The notes: generated from the letters alone by a model not told the origin. A stretch of DNA of 64,000 nt from JAFALK01 sp036500605 (GCA_036500605.1 DASYBU010000019.1:1-64000), one strand, 5' to 3'; shown: positions 26,785-36,344, counted from the first letter of the stretch. Numbers and translations are program-made.

Positions 26785-27666
26785 TCAGACCTTCTTGATC
26801 GCGGTTTTTCCGAACAGACCGGCGGGCTTCACGGCCAGCACGATCAGCAGCAGCACGAGGCCGGGCACATCGGCGTAGCCGGTCGAGATGTAGAAGCCCG
26901 AGAGCTTCTCGACCACGCCCAGGATGATGCCGCCGACGATAATGCCCATGCCGCTGGTCAGCCCGCCAATGATGGCGACCGCAAAAGCCTTGAGGCCCAG
27001 CGTGCCGCCCATCTGTGCGCCCGCCAGCGTGATCGGCGCGACGAGCACGCCGGCCACCGCCGCCGTCATGGAAGACAGCGCGTACGAGAAGGTGATCACC
27101 AGGCCCGTGTTGATGCCCATCAGCTTGGCCGCGTCGCGATCATTGAAGGTGGCGACCACGGCCTTGCCGTAGATCGAGCGGCGGTTGAAGAACTCGACCG
27201 CCAGCATCATCACCAGCGCGCCCACGACGATCAACAGCTCGCGCGGCAGCACATTGGCGCCGAGGAAATGGATCGGCGCATCAGGCAGCGGCGAAGGGAA
27301 AGGCATCTGGTCGCGGCCCCAGGTGTTCTCGGCCACGTTCTTGAAGATGATGCCCAGCGCGATGGTGGACATGATCCAGCCGAACTCGCTCTTGATCTTG
27401 ATGGCCGGCCGCACGCCGATCCATTCGACCAGCGCGCCTTGCAGCGCCCCGAAGATGCAGACGAGCGGCAGCACCAGCCAGTAGTTGACGCCCGCGTTGG
27501 TCAGCGAAAGCCCCACCAGTGCACCCAGCATCAACGCCTCGCCCTGGCCGAAGTTCAGCGTATCGGACGTGGCGAAGGTGAGCTGGTAGCCGAAGCTGAT
27601 GACGGCGTAGATCATCCCCAGCGCGATGCCGCTGAAGATCAGTTGGGTCAGGATCTGGAGGTCCAT
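26785..27666 (-). CDS. livH: Branched-chain amino acid ABC permease LivH
   Basis: Inner-membrane permease, 293 residues, with about eight hydrophobic helices. Family features are QLIFSGIALGMIYAVI at the N-terminus and the cytoplasmic coupling motif NRRSIYGKAVVATFNDRDAAKLMGI. It heads the transporter part of the operon after livK, separated from it by a 76 bp gap that contains a stable hairpin. It pairs with the LivM half of the fusion protein. Confidence 0.95.
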   Translation of the reverse strand: MDLQILTQLIFSGIALGMIYAVISFGYQLTFATSDTLNFGQGEALMLGALVGLSLTNAGVNYWLVLPLVCIFGALQGALVEWIGVRPAIKIKSEFGWIMSTIALGIIFKNVAENTWGRDQMPFPSPLPDAPIHFLGANVLPRELLIVVGALVMMLAVEFFNRRSIYGKAVVATFNDRDAAKLMGINTGLVITFSYALSSMTAAVAGVLVAPITLAGAQMGGTLGLKAFAVAIIGGLTSGMGIIVGGIILGVVEKLSGFYISTGYADVPGLVLLLIVLAVKPAGLFGKTAIKKV

Positions 27667-27689
27667 GAGGCTCCCGTATTCAAAGCAAA

Positions 27690-27721
27690 TCCCGCCAAGC
27701 GGTCAAGCCCACTTGGCGGGA
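27690..27721 (-). terminator. Intercistronic hairpin between livK and livH
   Basis: Perfect 10-bp inverted repeat (TCCCGCCAAG at 27690-27699, CTTGGCGGGA at 27712-27721) with a 12-base loop, located between livK and livH on the minus strand. There is no long T-run. A partial terminator or 3'-end stabiliser would let the binding protein be made in excess of the permeases; that role is inference. Confidence 0.6.
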
Positions 27722-27742
27722 CGGAGTACAACACGGCAAGGC

Positions 27743-28936
27743 TTACTTCTTGCCTTCGCCGGATGCCTTCTTCTGATCCGCCTCGTAGGCATAGATCACG
27801 CGGCCATTCTTGACCTCGCCGAACACCGGGATGCTGATGTCGATGGCGTCATGGTTGGCCTTGCTGAACGGGCGCTTGTAGGTGGTCACCACGCCCTCGA
27901 CCGGCGTCTTCAGGTCTTCGAGCGCAGCCTTGACCTTGGGGCCATCGGTCGAGCCGGCTTGCTTGATGGCCGCGGCCAGCAGGTAGACCGAGTCATAGCC
28001 TTGCGCCGCCGAAACCGGCGAATCCATGCGGCCGTTCTTCGGGTTGAAGTTCTTCAGGAAGGAGATGATGAAGCTCTGGCGCTTGGCATTCGTCGGTTCC
28101 TGGATGAAGGTCTCGGGCATGCGCGCGCCTTCACCGCCAGGGCCGGCGTTGTCGATGAAGTTGGCCATCGAGAGCGTCCACGAGCCGACCATCGGCACCT
28201 TCCAGCCGAGCTTGGTCATGCTGTTGGCGATCTGCGCCAGCTCGGGGCCGATGCCGTAGGTCAGCACCGCATCGGCACCGGCAGCCTTGGCCTTGAGCAA
28301 CTGCGCGGTCATGTCGACATCGCCGATATTGAACTTCTCGTTCGCCACCGGGGTCAGGCCCTTCTTCTCGAGCGCGGCAACCAGGTCCTTCTGGCCGAGC
28401 TGGCCGTAGTTGGTCGAGTCGGCCAGGATGGCGACCTTCTTGAAGCCGCGGCGGATGGCCTCCGCCACGATCATCGGCGCCTGGATGCTGTCGTTCGCCG
28501 AGTTGCGGAAGACGTAGCTTTCGGGTTCCTTGTCGAACTGGTGCGTGATCAGCGAGCCCGTGGCCACGTTGTTCATCACGGGAATCTTGGCCTGCTGGTA
28601 GAAGCGCTGCGAGGCCAGGGCCACGCCGGTGTTGATGTAGCCGACCGTGGCCACGACCTTCTCACGGTTGATCAACTCCTGGGCGATCTGCACGCCGCGC
28701 TCGTTCTTGGCTTCGTCGTCGCGCTCGATGCCTTGCAGCTGGCGACCCAGCACGCCGCCGGACTCGTTGATCTCCTTGATCGCGAGGCGCACGCCGTCAC
28801 GCATGGAAACGCCCATCGACGAGGAGCCGCCGGTGTAGGGGCCGGCTACGCCGATCTTGATCGGCTCGGCCGCCTGGGCGGACGAGAGTGCGGTCAGTAC
28901 CGCCACGGCCAGCAGTGATTTGGTGGAAATCTTCAT
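27743..28936 (-). CDS. livK: Branched-chain amino acid ABC transporter substrate-binding protein
   Basis: Periplasmic Leu/Ile/Val-type binding protein, 397 residues, with a signal peptide (about 1-23, ending SSAQA). Family motifs include IKIGVAGPYTGGSSSMG near the mature N-terminus and GYDSVYLLAAAIKQAGS in the second lobe. It is the first gene of livK-livH-livMG-livF. The preceding ligand-type assignment rests on family resemblance; urea- or amide-type substrates cannot be excluded. Confidence 0.93.
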   Translation of the reverse strand: MKISTKSLLAVAVLTALSSAQAAEPIKIGVAGPYTGGSSSMGVSMRDGVRLAIKEINESGGVLGRQLQGIERDDEAKNERGVQIAQELINREKVVATVGYINTGVALASQRFYQQAKIPVMNNVATGSLITHQFDKEPESYVFRNSANDSIQAPMIVAEAIRRGFKKVAILADSTNYGQLGQKDLVAALEKKGLTPVANEKFNIGDVDMTAQLLKAKAAGADAVLTYGIGPELAQIANSMTKLGWKVPMVGSWTLSMANFIDNAGPGGEGARMPETFIQEPTNAKRQSFIISFLKNFNPKNGRMDSPVSAAQGYDSVYLLAAAIKQAGSTDGPKVKAALEDLKTPVEGVVTTYKRPFSKANHDAIDISIPVFGEVKNGRVIYAYEADQKKASGEGKK

Positions 28937-28958
28937 GGCTTGTCTCCGTTGATTTATC

Positions 28959-28986
28959 GCGTTATTGCGTATGCGTTATTGCGTAT
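28959..28986. repeat. 14-bp tandem duplication upstream of livK
   Basis: GCGTTATTGCGTAT occurs twice head to tail (28959-28972 and 28973-28986), 23 bp upstream of the livK start codon. It may be a duplicated regulator site or a simple slippage duplication within the leader. Confidence 0.85.
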
Positions 28987-29156
28987 GAGATCGCCTCTTC
29001 GTGAGAGGGCGACGGACGACACGCTGCGCGCCGCGGCTTACATCATCTTGACTAGCCTGCCACTTTGCGGTGCATGGCCCCGGCCGCCTCGCGCCAGGGC
29101 CCGTCAGCATCGCATGTTTGCCCGCGGATGTGGACCCTACTTACAGGAAAACACCG

Positions 29157-29204
29157 AGCCCGCGGCGCCACAAACTGCCGGGGTTTGTGGGCTTCCCGCG
29201 GGCT
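29157..29204 (-). terminator. Nested hairpin after the M16 peptidase gene
   Basis: An outer 9-bp stem (AGCCCGCGG at 29157, CCGCGGGCT ending 29204) encloses an inner 8-bp stem (CCACAAAC / GTTTGTGG, 29168-29190). It begins 13 bp after the peptidase stop, and on the minus strand the sequence after it contains GTTTT. It fits a terminator although the T-run is short. Confidence 0.65.
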
Positions 29205-29216
29205 GGTCATGGCGCC

Positions 29217-32003
29217 TTACTGCGCCTGTTCCTTGCCCTTGAAGTCGCCGGCCGTGCTGACCACGAAGCCGTCCACCTTGATGAACTTGCGCCAGGCGGC
29301 GTTGACCTGCTCCAGCGTGACCGCGCTCAGCCTGTCTTCCTGGGCGGCCTCATAGCGCCAATCCTGCTTGATTTCGGTGAGCCAGTTCAAGGTGCCGGCC
29401 AGGTGCCCTTCGCTGGCGCGGCCCTGCTTCCAGCCTTCCAGCACATCGTGCTTGGCGCGGGCCAGTTCGTCGGCGGTGATGCCGTCCCTGTCCATGCGCT
29501 GGATCTCATCCTTGACCAGCGCGATCACCTTGTCGCGGTTCTGCGGGGCAAAGCTGCCACGGATGATCAGGCCGGCATCATGGCCGTAGTAAGGCGCTTG
29601 CAGACTGGCGCCGATGCCGTAGGTCAGCCCTTCCTGGCGACGCACGCGGGTGGAGAGGCGGGTCTCCATGCCACCGGAGCCAAAGGCCTGCACGGCCAGC
29701 ATCAGCGGGAAGTAATCCGGGTCGAGGCTGTTGAGGCTGAAGCGCTCGCCCATGTGCAGCTCGGCATTGGTCTTGTCATTGGCCTGCACGTCCACGCGTG
29801 TGGCGGGGATGTTGACCTGCGGAGAGATCCAGCGGACGAAGCGCGGTGCATCGGGCTTCTTCCAGCCGCCGAAGTCCTTTTCGAGCGCGGCTTCCAGGCC
29901 CTCGGGCAAGGCGCCGACGACCGAGACGCGGGCTTCATCGGCGGACCAGTAGTGCTCGTAGAAACTGCGCACATCGGACAGTTCGGTGCGGCGCACTTCG
30001 TCAATGCGCTCGTCGAGGCTCATGATGTAGTCGGGGTCGCCGACGCTGACGCCACGGGTCTTGTTGTAGAGACCCCGCACGGCTTCCAGGCGCAGGTTGC
30101 CGAGCTGTTCGCGCGAGGCCTCGAGGCCCGCCAGCTGCGCCTTCTTGACGCGATCAAAAGCGTCCTGGGGCAGCAGCGGGTGCTGCATCACGTCGGCGGC
30201 GACCTTGAGCGCTTCAAGCAAGGTGTCCCGCTCGGCGCTGATCGAGAGCGTCGCGCCCTGGTTGCCGCCGTTCAGGTTCACGTCGGCCTTGAGGCGCACG
30301 AGTTCGTCGCGCAGCTTCTGCTTGTCCCAGGTCGGCGTGCCTTCAAACGACAGGTCGTCAATCATGTTGGTGCCCAGCGCCGCCGTGGTGACGCGCGGCT
30401 CACCCCAGCGCAACTGCAATTGCAGGACCACGGTGTTGCCGCGCGTCTGCTTCTTCAGCGTTTCGAGCTGCATGCCGCTCGGCAGCGTCTTGAACTGCGT
30501 GCGTTCCTGAAGGTGGCCGGGCGTGGGATCGAAACGCTCGCCCTCCTCCACCTTCGGCGGCGCCTTCAGGCCGGCCAGGCGCTCGGCCAGCGGCGGCGCG
30601 GCGGGAATCTCGACGCGCTCGACCTCGGTGACGGGCAGGTAGCGGCCCAGCGTGCGGTTGGCGGAGCGGAAGTAGGCCTTGCGCACGCGTTCCACATCGG
30701 CCAGCGTGACCTTGGGCAGGTCCTCCATCAGCTGGAAGATCAGTCGCCAATCGCCGGCACCAAGCAGCGAGGAGATCTGGCCGATCAGGGCCTCGGGCTG
30801 CTTCATGGTCTGGCGGTACGAGAGCACGGCGATGTCGCGCACGCGCTTGAGCTCGTCTTCGGTGAAAGGCTTGTCATCACGACCCTCGACCATGTCGAGC
30901 AGCTTCTTCTCGACGGCCGGCACATCGGCGCCGGCCGGAAGCACCGCGATCGCCGTAGCCGTGCCAGGATCATGCTGGCCGAGGCCACCCACGCCCGCGT
31001 AGACCGCCAGCTTGCTCTCGACGAGTTCCTTGTAGAGATGGCCGCTCGGCTGCATCGACATCAGCAGACCGAAGACCAGCAGCGGCGCCGAATCGGCATG
31101 CGCAATGGCGGGGATGTGGTACTGCGCCATCAACATCGGTTGACCGCCCACGCGCCGCACGGTGACGCTGCGTTCACCGTCCTGCGCGGGCTCGACCGTG
31201 TAGGGCTGCGGGATCTCGGCGGCCGGCTTGGCGACGGGGCCGAAGGCGGCTGCGATGCGCTTGAGCGTGCTGGCCGGATCGAAGCGGCCGGCCACCAGCA
31301 CGGTTGCGTTGTCGGGCCGGTAGTAGCGGTGATAGAAGGCTTGCAGCTTCTCGATCGGCACGTTCTCGATATCGCTCTTCGGGCCGATCGTGGCGTGGCC
31401 GTAGTTGTGCCAGCCGTAGGCCGCCGCCTGCACGCGCTTGGAAAGCACGGCGCCGGGCTCGTTCTCGCCGCGCTCGTATTCGTTGCGCACGACGCTCATC
31501 TCCTTGTCGAGATCGGCCTTGGCGATGAAGCTGTGGACCATGCGATCGGCTTCCATGTCGATCGCGTAGCTCAGCGTCTTGTCGTCGGCATTGAAGGACG
31601 AGTAGTAGTTCGTGCGATCGGCCGTCGTGGTGCCGTTGAAGCGCATCGCGTGCTGGGCAAATTCGGCCGGAATGTCCTTGTGCGCCGGCGTGCCCTTGAA
31701 CAGCATGTGCTCCAGCAGATGCGCCATGCCGTATTCGCCCAGCGACTCGTAGCGGCTGCCCACGCGGTAGGTGATGTTGACCGTCGTGGTGCTCTGCGCG
31801 TCGTCCGGGAAGAGCAGGATCTGCAGGCCATTGGGCAGCTTGTACTCGCTGATGCCGCCGAGCTCACGGACCAGTTCGGGCTGGGGCGCGGTCACGGGCG
31901 CCGCGGCCTTGGTGGGTTTGGCCGGTTTCGCCGGCTTGGCCCAGGCGGGGCCAGTGCCGAGCAGAAGAGTCAGCGCGAACGCTTGCCAGGTGAGGTGTTG
32001 CAT
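29217..32003 (-). CDS. Secreted M16-family zinc peptidase (two-domain, pitrilysin type)
   Basis: 928 residues with a signal peptide (about 1-22, ending PAWA) and a Lys/Ala/Pro-rich mature N-terminus. The inverted zinc site HLLEH is at 95-99 and the third ligand is probably the Glu in NEYERGEN. The N-terminal half is the catalytic M16 domain; the C-terminal half has the same fold without the zinc site, the usual inactive partner. I start at the ATG at 32003 (MQHLTW) because AGGCGA lies just upstream; an alternative ATG is at 32021. The periplasmic location suggests oligopeptide or signal-peptide turnover. No partner M16 gene is adjacent. Confidence 0.92.
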   Translation of the reverse strand: MQHLTWQAFALTLLLGTGPAWAKPAKPAKPTKAAAPVTAPQPELVRELGGISEYKLPNGLQILLFPDDAQSTTTVNITYRVGSRYESLGEYGMAHLLEHMLFKGTPAHKDIPAEFAQHAMRFNGTTTADRTNYYSSFNADDKTLSYAIDMEADRMVHSFIAKADLDKEMSVVRNEYERGENEPGAVLSKRVQAAAYGWHNYGHATIGPKSDIENVPIEKLQAFYHRYYRPDNATVLVAGRFDPASTLKRIAAAFGPVAKPAAEIPQPYTVEPAQDGERSVTVRRVGGQPMLMAQYHIPAIAHADSAPLLVFGLLMSMQPSGHLYKELVESKLAVYAGVGGLGQHDPGTATAIAVLPAGADVPAVEKKLLDMVEGRDDKPFTEDELKRVRDIAVLSYRQTMKQPEALIGQISSLLGAGDWRLIFQLMEDLPKVTLADVERVRKAYFRSANRTLGRYLPVTEVERVEIPAAPPLAERLAGLKAPPKVEEGERFDPTPGHLQERTQFKTLPSGMQLETLKKQTRGNTVVLQLQLRWGEPRVTTAALGTNMIDDLSFEGTPTWDKQKLRDELVRLKADVNLNGGNQGATLSISAERDTLLEALKVAADVMQHPLLPQDAFDRVKKAQLAGLEASREQLGNLRLEAVRGLYNKTRGVSVGDPDYIMSLDERIDEVRRTELSDVRSFYEHYWSADEARVSVVGALPEGLEAALEKDFGGWKKPDAPRFVRWISPQVNIPATRVDVQANDKTNAELHMGERFSLNSLDPDYFPLMLAVQAFGSGGMETRLSTRVRRQEGLTYGIGASLQAPYYGHDAGLIIRGSFAPQNRDKVIALVKDEIQRMDRDGITADELARAKHDVLEGWKQGRASEGHLAGTLNWLTEIKQDWRYEAAQEDRLSAVTLEQVNAAWRKFIKVDGFVVSTAGDFKGKEQAQ

Positions 32004-32083
32004 ATTGAATGTCGCCTGCAATGAGATAGGCGCATTCTGAGGCCAAGATCGGCCAGCTTTGCCGTGCCGAAAGTCGGGTCAGC

Positions 32084-33259
32084 TCATTTCAAGGCTTGAC
32101 GCACCGCACGCGCCGGCCACTGCGCGGCAATCACGAGGCTGGCCATCAGCCACAGCGGCGCAAACGCCACCGTGCTGCTGGCCAGCAGGCCGAAGCCCAT
32201 CGGCATGGTCATGCTCATGCCGCTCGACACCAGCATGCGCAGGCCGAGCGCCTGGCCATGACGTTCGGGCGGCGTGACCTGGTGCAGCGCCGAGAGGATC
32301 ATCGGCTGGTAGGAGCCAAGGGCCAGGCCCAGCATGCTGGAGCCGAACATCAGGCCCGCTGTGCCCGGCAACCAGGCATAGACCAGCAGCGTGACGGTGA
32401 CCACGCCCATCGCGGTGCGCAGCACGACCATCTCGTCCAGGCCCGCGGCCCAGCGCACGATCACCAGCCGCACGACCGTGGCCGCCGCGGCAAACGAGCC
32501 CAGCACCAGGCCGATGCTCGAAGCCGACAAGCCCCGGGCATGACCCACCACCGGGACGACGAAGCTGTGGGCATCCCAGCAGGCGCTCAGCACGACGTTG
32601 AGGATCAGCAGATTGCGCAGGCCCGACTCGCGCAGCAGCGCCCAGGCCGGCCGCTTCTTCGCGGCCATCGCCACCTCGCGCGGTGGATGGCGCGGCACGC
32701 GGCGACCCAACAGCCACGAAAGCAAAGGCAGCAGCGCGGCAAATGCAAAGGCAGCACGCTCGCCGGCCGCATCGATCAACAGCCCGGCGATCACCGGTGC
32801 CAGCGCATTCGACATGGCCGGCCCGAGCGCCACCCAGCCGAACACGCGCTTGAGCTCGCCCGCCTCCTCGCCGATCAGCCCCGCTTCGCGCTGGATCGCC
32901 ACGGCCATCACGCCGACCGCGCTGCCGCACAGGAACGCCGCGGGCGCCAAGGTCCACGGCGCCGGATAGATCAGTGCGGCCAGCGCGCCGGCCGCCCCCG
33001 TCGCGGCACCGATCCACAGCGGCCGATGCAGGCCATGCACATCGGACTGGCGGCCCGCCCACATCGACAGCAGCACGGGGCCGGCTGCGGTCAGGCTGAT
33101 CATCGCGCCGACGGTCCATTGACCATAGCCGTGATGCAGCAGCCAGAGCGCCGCCGTCACCCGCGTCACGGCCATGCAGGCATGCACCGCCACCAGGCTG
33201 CCCAGCAACCAATGGAAGCCGCGCTCCAGCAGCGCGGCCGAGGGTTTCTCAGCGTTCAA
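32084..33259 (-). CDS. Major facilitator superfamily transporter
   Basis: Inner-membrane secondary transporter, 391 residues, with about twelve hydrophobic helices. The loop between helices 2 and 3 carries the MFS pattern GRQSDVHGLHRP, and a second such loop lies in the C-terminal half. The substrate is unknown; the length suggests a drug or sugar efflux subfamily. Its start overlaps the stop of rmuC (ATGA), so the two are co-transcribed although no functional link is evident. Confidence 0.88.
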   Translation of the reverse strand: MNAEKPSAALLERGFHWLLGSLVAVHACMAVTRVTAALWLLHHGYGQWTVGAMISLTAAGPVLLSMWAGRQSDVHGLHRPLWIGAATGAAGALAALIYPAPWTLAPAAFLCGSAVGVMAVAIQREAGLIGEEAGELKRVFGWVALGPAMSNALAPVIAGLLIDAAGERAAFAFAALLPLLSWLLGRRVPRHPPREVAMAAKKRPAWALLRESGLRNLLILNVVLSACWDAHSFVVPVVGHARGLSASSIGLVLGSFAAAATVVRLVIVRWAAGLDEMVVLRTAMGVVTVTLLVYAWLPGTAGLMFGSSMLGLALGSYQPMILSALHQVTPPERHGQALGLRMLVSSGMSMTMPMGFGLLASSTVAFAPLWLMASLVIAAQWPARAVRQALK

Positions 33260-34587
33260 GCCTCGTCGTCCTCGGGCTCGCTGACCGCGCTAACGCCCAA
33301 TTTCAGCAGCGCCTCGCCCTCGGGCAGCGACTCCACGCTCTTGAGCCGGCGCGTCATCGCGCGCGTGCGCACCTCGGCGGCGTCGATCGTGTTGCTGGCT
33401 TCCTCGAGCTTCTTCTTGGTCTTGGCCAGGATCTCGCCGAACTTGCCGAACTCGGTCTTGACCGCACCCAGCACCTCCCAGACCTCGGCCGAGCGCTTCT
33501 CCAGCGCCAGCGTGCGAAAGCCCATCTGCAGGCTGTTCAGCGTGGCGAGCAAGGTGGTCGGGCCGCACAGCATGACCTTGTGTTCACGCTGCAAGGATTC
33601 GACCAAGCCGGGACGGCGAAGCGCTTCGGCATACAGGCCCTCGGTCGGCACGAAGAGGATGCCGAAATCGGTCGTGTGCGGCGGTGCGACGTACTTTTCG
33701 CGGATGGTCCTGGCCTCCAGCCGCAGGCGTGATTCGATGGCCTTGCCCGAGGTTTCGACGCCGACCGCATCGGCACGTTCCTGCGCGTCAAGCAGCCGTT
33801 CGTAATCGTCGCGCGGAAATTTGGCATCGATCGGCAGCCACAAGGGCGCGCCGTCACTGCGCTGGCCCGGAAGGCGAATGGCGAACTCAACACGTTCGGC
33901 CGAGTTGGGCACCGTGCTCACATTGGACGCGTACTGCTCGGGCGTGAAGACCTGCTCCAGCAGGCCGGCCAGTTGCACTTCGCCAAAGATGCCGCGTGTC
34001 TTCACATTGGTCAGCACGCGATTCAGCGATCCGACATCGCGCGCCAGGCCCTGCATCTCGCCCAGGCCCTTGTGCACCTGCTCCAGCCGCTCGGCCACCT
34101 GCTTGAAGCTCTCGCCGAGGCGTTGCTCAAGCGTCGCGTGGAGTTTTTCGTCCACGGTAGCGCGCATTTGCTCGAGCTTCTTCTCGTTGTCCTGCTGCAT
34201 CGCGTTCAAACGCTCGCGCATCGCGTCGGTCAGGCGGTGCATGGCCTGGTCCTGCGCCTCGCGTGCGGCCAGGGCCTGTGCGGCCAGTGACTGCTGCAAG
34301 CCGGCGAGCTGCACGCGGAAGCTGTCGATCTGCTCGTTTTGCGTGCGCGCCACATCGCCGCTCTGGGCCAGCAGCGTCTGTTGGAACTGCGCCAGCGTGG
34401 CCAGAAGCTCCTGCCGCATGCCACCTGAATTGCGCGTTATCTCATCGCGCAGGCTGCGCTCCAGGCGCTCGCTGCTTTGCTCGACGACGGGGCCCAACTC
34501 GATGCTGCGTGGACGCAGCACCAGCACCAGCAACAGGACGATGACCAGGGCCAAGGCGGCCAGCAGAAGAATGTCGATCAAGCTCAT
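33256..34587 (-). CDS. rmuC: DNA recombination protein RmuC
   Basis: 443 residues. An N-terminal membrane helix (about 5-26) is followed by a long coiled coil (about 40-170, rich in Gln, Glu and Arg) and the RmuC nuclease-like domain (about 180-400) with NVKTRGIFGEVQL, LPIDAKFPRDDYERL and LFVPTEGLYAEAL. RmuC limits inversions at short repeats in E. coli; the biochemical mechanism is not settled. It overlaps the MFS gene downstream by four bases. Confidence 0.95.
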   Translation of the reverse strand: MSLIDILLLAALALVIVLLLVLVLRPRSIELGPVVEQSSERLERSLRDEITRNSGGMRQELLATLAQFQQTLLAQSGDVARTQNEQIDSFRVQLAGLQQSLAAQALAAREAQDQAMHRLTDAMRERLNAMQQDNEKKLEQMRATVDEKLHATLEQRLGESFKQVAERLEQVHKGLGEMQGLARDVGSLNRVLTNVKTRGIFGEVQLAGLLEQVFTPEQYASNVSTVPNSAERVEFAIRLPGQRSDGAPLWLPIDAKFPRDDYERLLDAQERADAVGVETSGKAIESRLRLEARTIREKYVAPPHTTDFGILFVPTEGLYAEALRRPGLVESLQREHKVMLCGPTTLLATLNSLQMGFRTLALEKRSAEVWEVLGAVKTEFGKFGEILAKTKKKLEEASNTIDAAEVRTRAMTRRLKSVESLPEGEALLKLGVSAVSEPEDDEA

Positions 34588-34611
34588 GCGGGCATTGTCT
34601 CAGGCGCTACC

Positions 34612-34638
34612 CGTCGAAAAATCGGCGTCGAAAAATCG
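34612..34638. repeat. 14-bp-period direct repeat upstream of rmuC
   Basis: CGTCGAAAAATCG occurs at 34612-34624 and again at 34626-34638, with a degenerate third unit just after. It is located 25 bp upstream of the rmuC start and after the end of the hydroxyacid dehydrogenase gene. It may be a duplicated regulatory site or a slippage product. Confidence 0.75.
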
Positions 34639-34663
34639 CCGCCGCAAAATCACCGGCGCGGAA

Positions 34664-35626
34664 TCAATTGAGCGGCGTGAGCATCGCACCGCCTGTCAGC
34701 GCGGCAATCAGGTTATCCACCGCCAGATTGCTCATGGCACGACGCGTCGGGATCGAGCTGCTGGCGATGTGCGGAGTCAGCACGACGTTGCTCAGCGCCA
34801 GAAAGGCCGGATCGAACCTGGGCTCGCCCTCGAACACGTCGAGACCGGCCGCAGCGATCTGCTTGCGGGTCAGGGCGCGGATCAAGGCCGCGTCATCAAC
34901 GATGCCGCCGCGCGCGATATTGGTCAGTGTTGCGGTCGGCTTCATCAAGGCCAGTTCGCGCTCGCCGATGTTGTGGTGCGCGGCCGGGCTGTAAGGCAGT
35001 ACCAGCACGAGATGGTCGGCGCGCTTCAGCAGCTCATCCTTCTCGACCCATTGCGCCTTGAGTGGCGCTTCCAGCTCCGGCGCGAGGCGACTGCGGTTGT
35101 GATAGATCACCGGCATGCCGAAACCGAGCGCCCCGCGCCTGGCAATTGCCTGGCCGATGCGGCCCATGCCGAGGATGCCGAGCGTGGCGCCATGGATGTC
35201 GCTGCCGGCGAACAGATCGACGCTCCAGTTCTGCCAGTCGCCGCGACGCAGGAAATGCTCGCTCTCGGTGATGCGTCGCGCGGTGGCCATCATCAGCGCG
35301 AAACCGAAGTCGGCGGTGGTTTCAGTCAGTACGTCTGGCGCGTTACTGACACGCACACCGCGTGCGGTGCAGGCCGGCACGTCGATGTTGTTGTAGCCGA
35401 CGGCCATCGTGCAGACCGCCTTCAGCTCGGGGCAGGCATCGAGCAGCTTCGCGTCGATCTTTTCCGAGCCGGTGATGAAGACGCCGGCCTTGCCTTGCAG
35501 GCGGCGGATCAACTCGTCCTGCGGCCAGACCGTATCGGCTTCGTTGATCTCGACCTCGAAGTGCTCGGCCAGGCGAGCGCTGATGTCGGCGAATGTCTTG
35601 CGGGCGACGAGTACTTTCTTCTTCAT
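34664..35626 (-). CDS. D-isomer-specific 2-hydroxyacid dehydrogenase (glyoxylate/hydroxypyruvate reductase-like)
   Basis: 320 residues, the normal length for GhrB-type reductases. The NAD(P)-binding motif is GMGRIGQAIARR, and the catalytic Arg, Glu and His are expected in NIARGGIVDD, GLDVFEGEP and LTPHIASSS. It probably reduces glyoxylate or hydroxypyruvate. I start at the ATG at 35626 (MKKKVLVAR), which gives the family N-terminus; the frame is open to 35692 inside the nitroreductase gene. It begins one base after the nitroreductase stop, so the two are co-transcribed. Confidence 0.93.
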   Translation of the reverse strand: MKKKVLVARKTFADISARLAEHFEVEINEADTVWPQDELIRRLQGKAGVFITGSEKIDAKLLDACPELKAVCTMAVGYNNIDVPACTARGVRVSNAPDVLTETTADFGFALMMATARRITESEHFLRRGDWQNWSVDLFAGSDIHGATLGILGMGRIGQAIARRGALGFGMPVIYHNRSRLAPELEAPLKAQWVEKDELLKRADHLVLVLPYSPAAHHNIGERELALMKPTATLTNIARGGIVDDAALIRALTRKQIAAAGLDVFEGEPRFDPAFLALSNVVLTPHIASSSIPTRRAMSNLAVDNLIAALTGGAMLTPLN

Positions 35627-35627
35627 T

Positions 35628-36344
35628 TCAGGCATCCATGAACTTCGTGAATCCGGCCACCGGTTCGCGCTCGGTGACCAAGGTGTTTTCAATCGCGGCC
35701 GGGTCGGCGTGGCCCAGCGCCATGCCGCAGACGATCATCTGCTGCGGGCCCAGGCCCAGTTCGTCAGTGATCAGCCGGTGGAACTGCGTCCAGGCCGCCT
35801 GCGGGCACGTGTGCAGGCCGCGCGCGCGGGCGGCGACCATGATGTTCTGCAGGAACATGCCGTAATCGAGCCAGGAGCCCTGCTGCATGATGCGGTCGAT
35901 GCTGAAGATCAGCCCGACCGGCGCATCGAAGAAGCTGAAGTTGCGGGCGTGCTGAGCGTGCATGCCGGCCTTGTCGGTCTTGGTGAGGCCCAGCAAACCG
36001 TACAGATCCCAGCCCACCTTGCGGCGGCGATCGATATAGGGCGAGATCCATTCGGTCGGGTAGTAGGCGTATTCCTCGCTGTGCAGGGCACGCTCTTCAG
36101 CCTGGTTGTAGGCGGCTTGCACTCGGGTCTTCATCCGCTCCAGCGCAGCGCCGGTCAGCACATGGACCTGCCAGGGCTGGGTGTTGGTGCCCGAAGGCGC
36201 CCGCGCGGCCACGTGCAGGATGTCTTCGATCACCTGGCGCGGCACGGTCTGCGGCAGGAAGGCTCGCATGGAGTGGCGGGTCTCGATGGCGGTGTCGACC
36301 GCGGCTGTCTGTTCCGGCGTCGGGGAGCTGAAGGCATTTCTCAT
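35628..36344 (-). CDS. Nitroreductase family protein
   Basis: FMN-dependent oxidoreductase of about 238 residues. The FMN-binding RHSMRAF and APSGTNTQPW motifs are at the N-terminus, the second phosphate site region is ICGMALGHAD near the C-terminus, and the central block has FLQNIMVAARARGLHTCPQ. The substrate is unknown; the sub-group resembles NfnB/PnbA-like enzymes. The start is taken at the ATG at 36344 (MRNAFSSP); the frame continues to 36362. It is divergent from the phasin gene. Confidence 0.9.
   Translation of the reverse strand: MRNAFSSPTPEQTAAVDTAIETRHSMRAFLPQTVPRQVIEDILHVAARAPSGTNTQPWQVHVLTGAALERMKTRVQAAYNQAEERALHSEEYAYYPTEWISPYIDRRRKVGWDLYGLLGLTKTDKAGMHAQHARNFSFFDAPVGLIFSIDRIMQQGSWLDYGMFLQNIMVAARARGLHTCPQAAWTQFHRLITDELGLGPQQMIVCGMALGHADPAAIENTLVTEREPVAGFTKFMDA

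Larger units (their letters stand above)
28937..29216. other. Intergenic region upstream of livK
   Basis: 280 bp between the 3' end of the M16 peptidase gene and the start of livK, both on the minus strand. It holds a 14-bp tandem duplication close to livK and a nested hairpin close to the peptidase stop. A 100-codon open frame on the plus strand here has no ribosome site and no recognisable product and is not called. Confidence 0.6.

Noticed and set aside
28940..29242. 100-codon plus-strand open frame before livK
   Set aside because: No ribosome site, no recognisable product, and it spans the duplicated leader repeat and a terminator-like hairpin.
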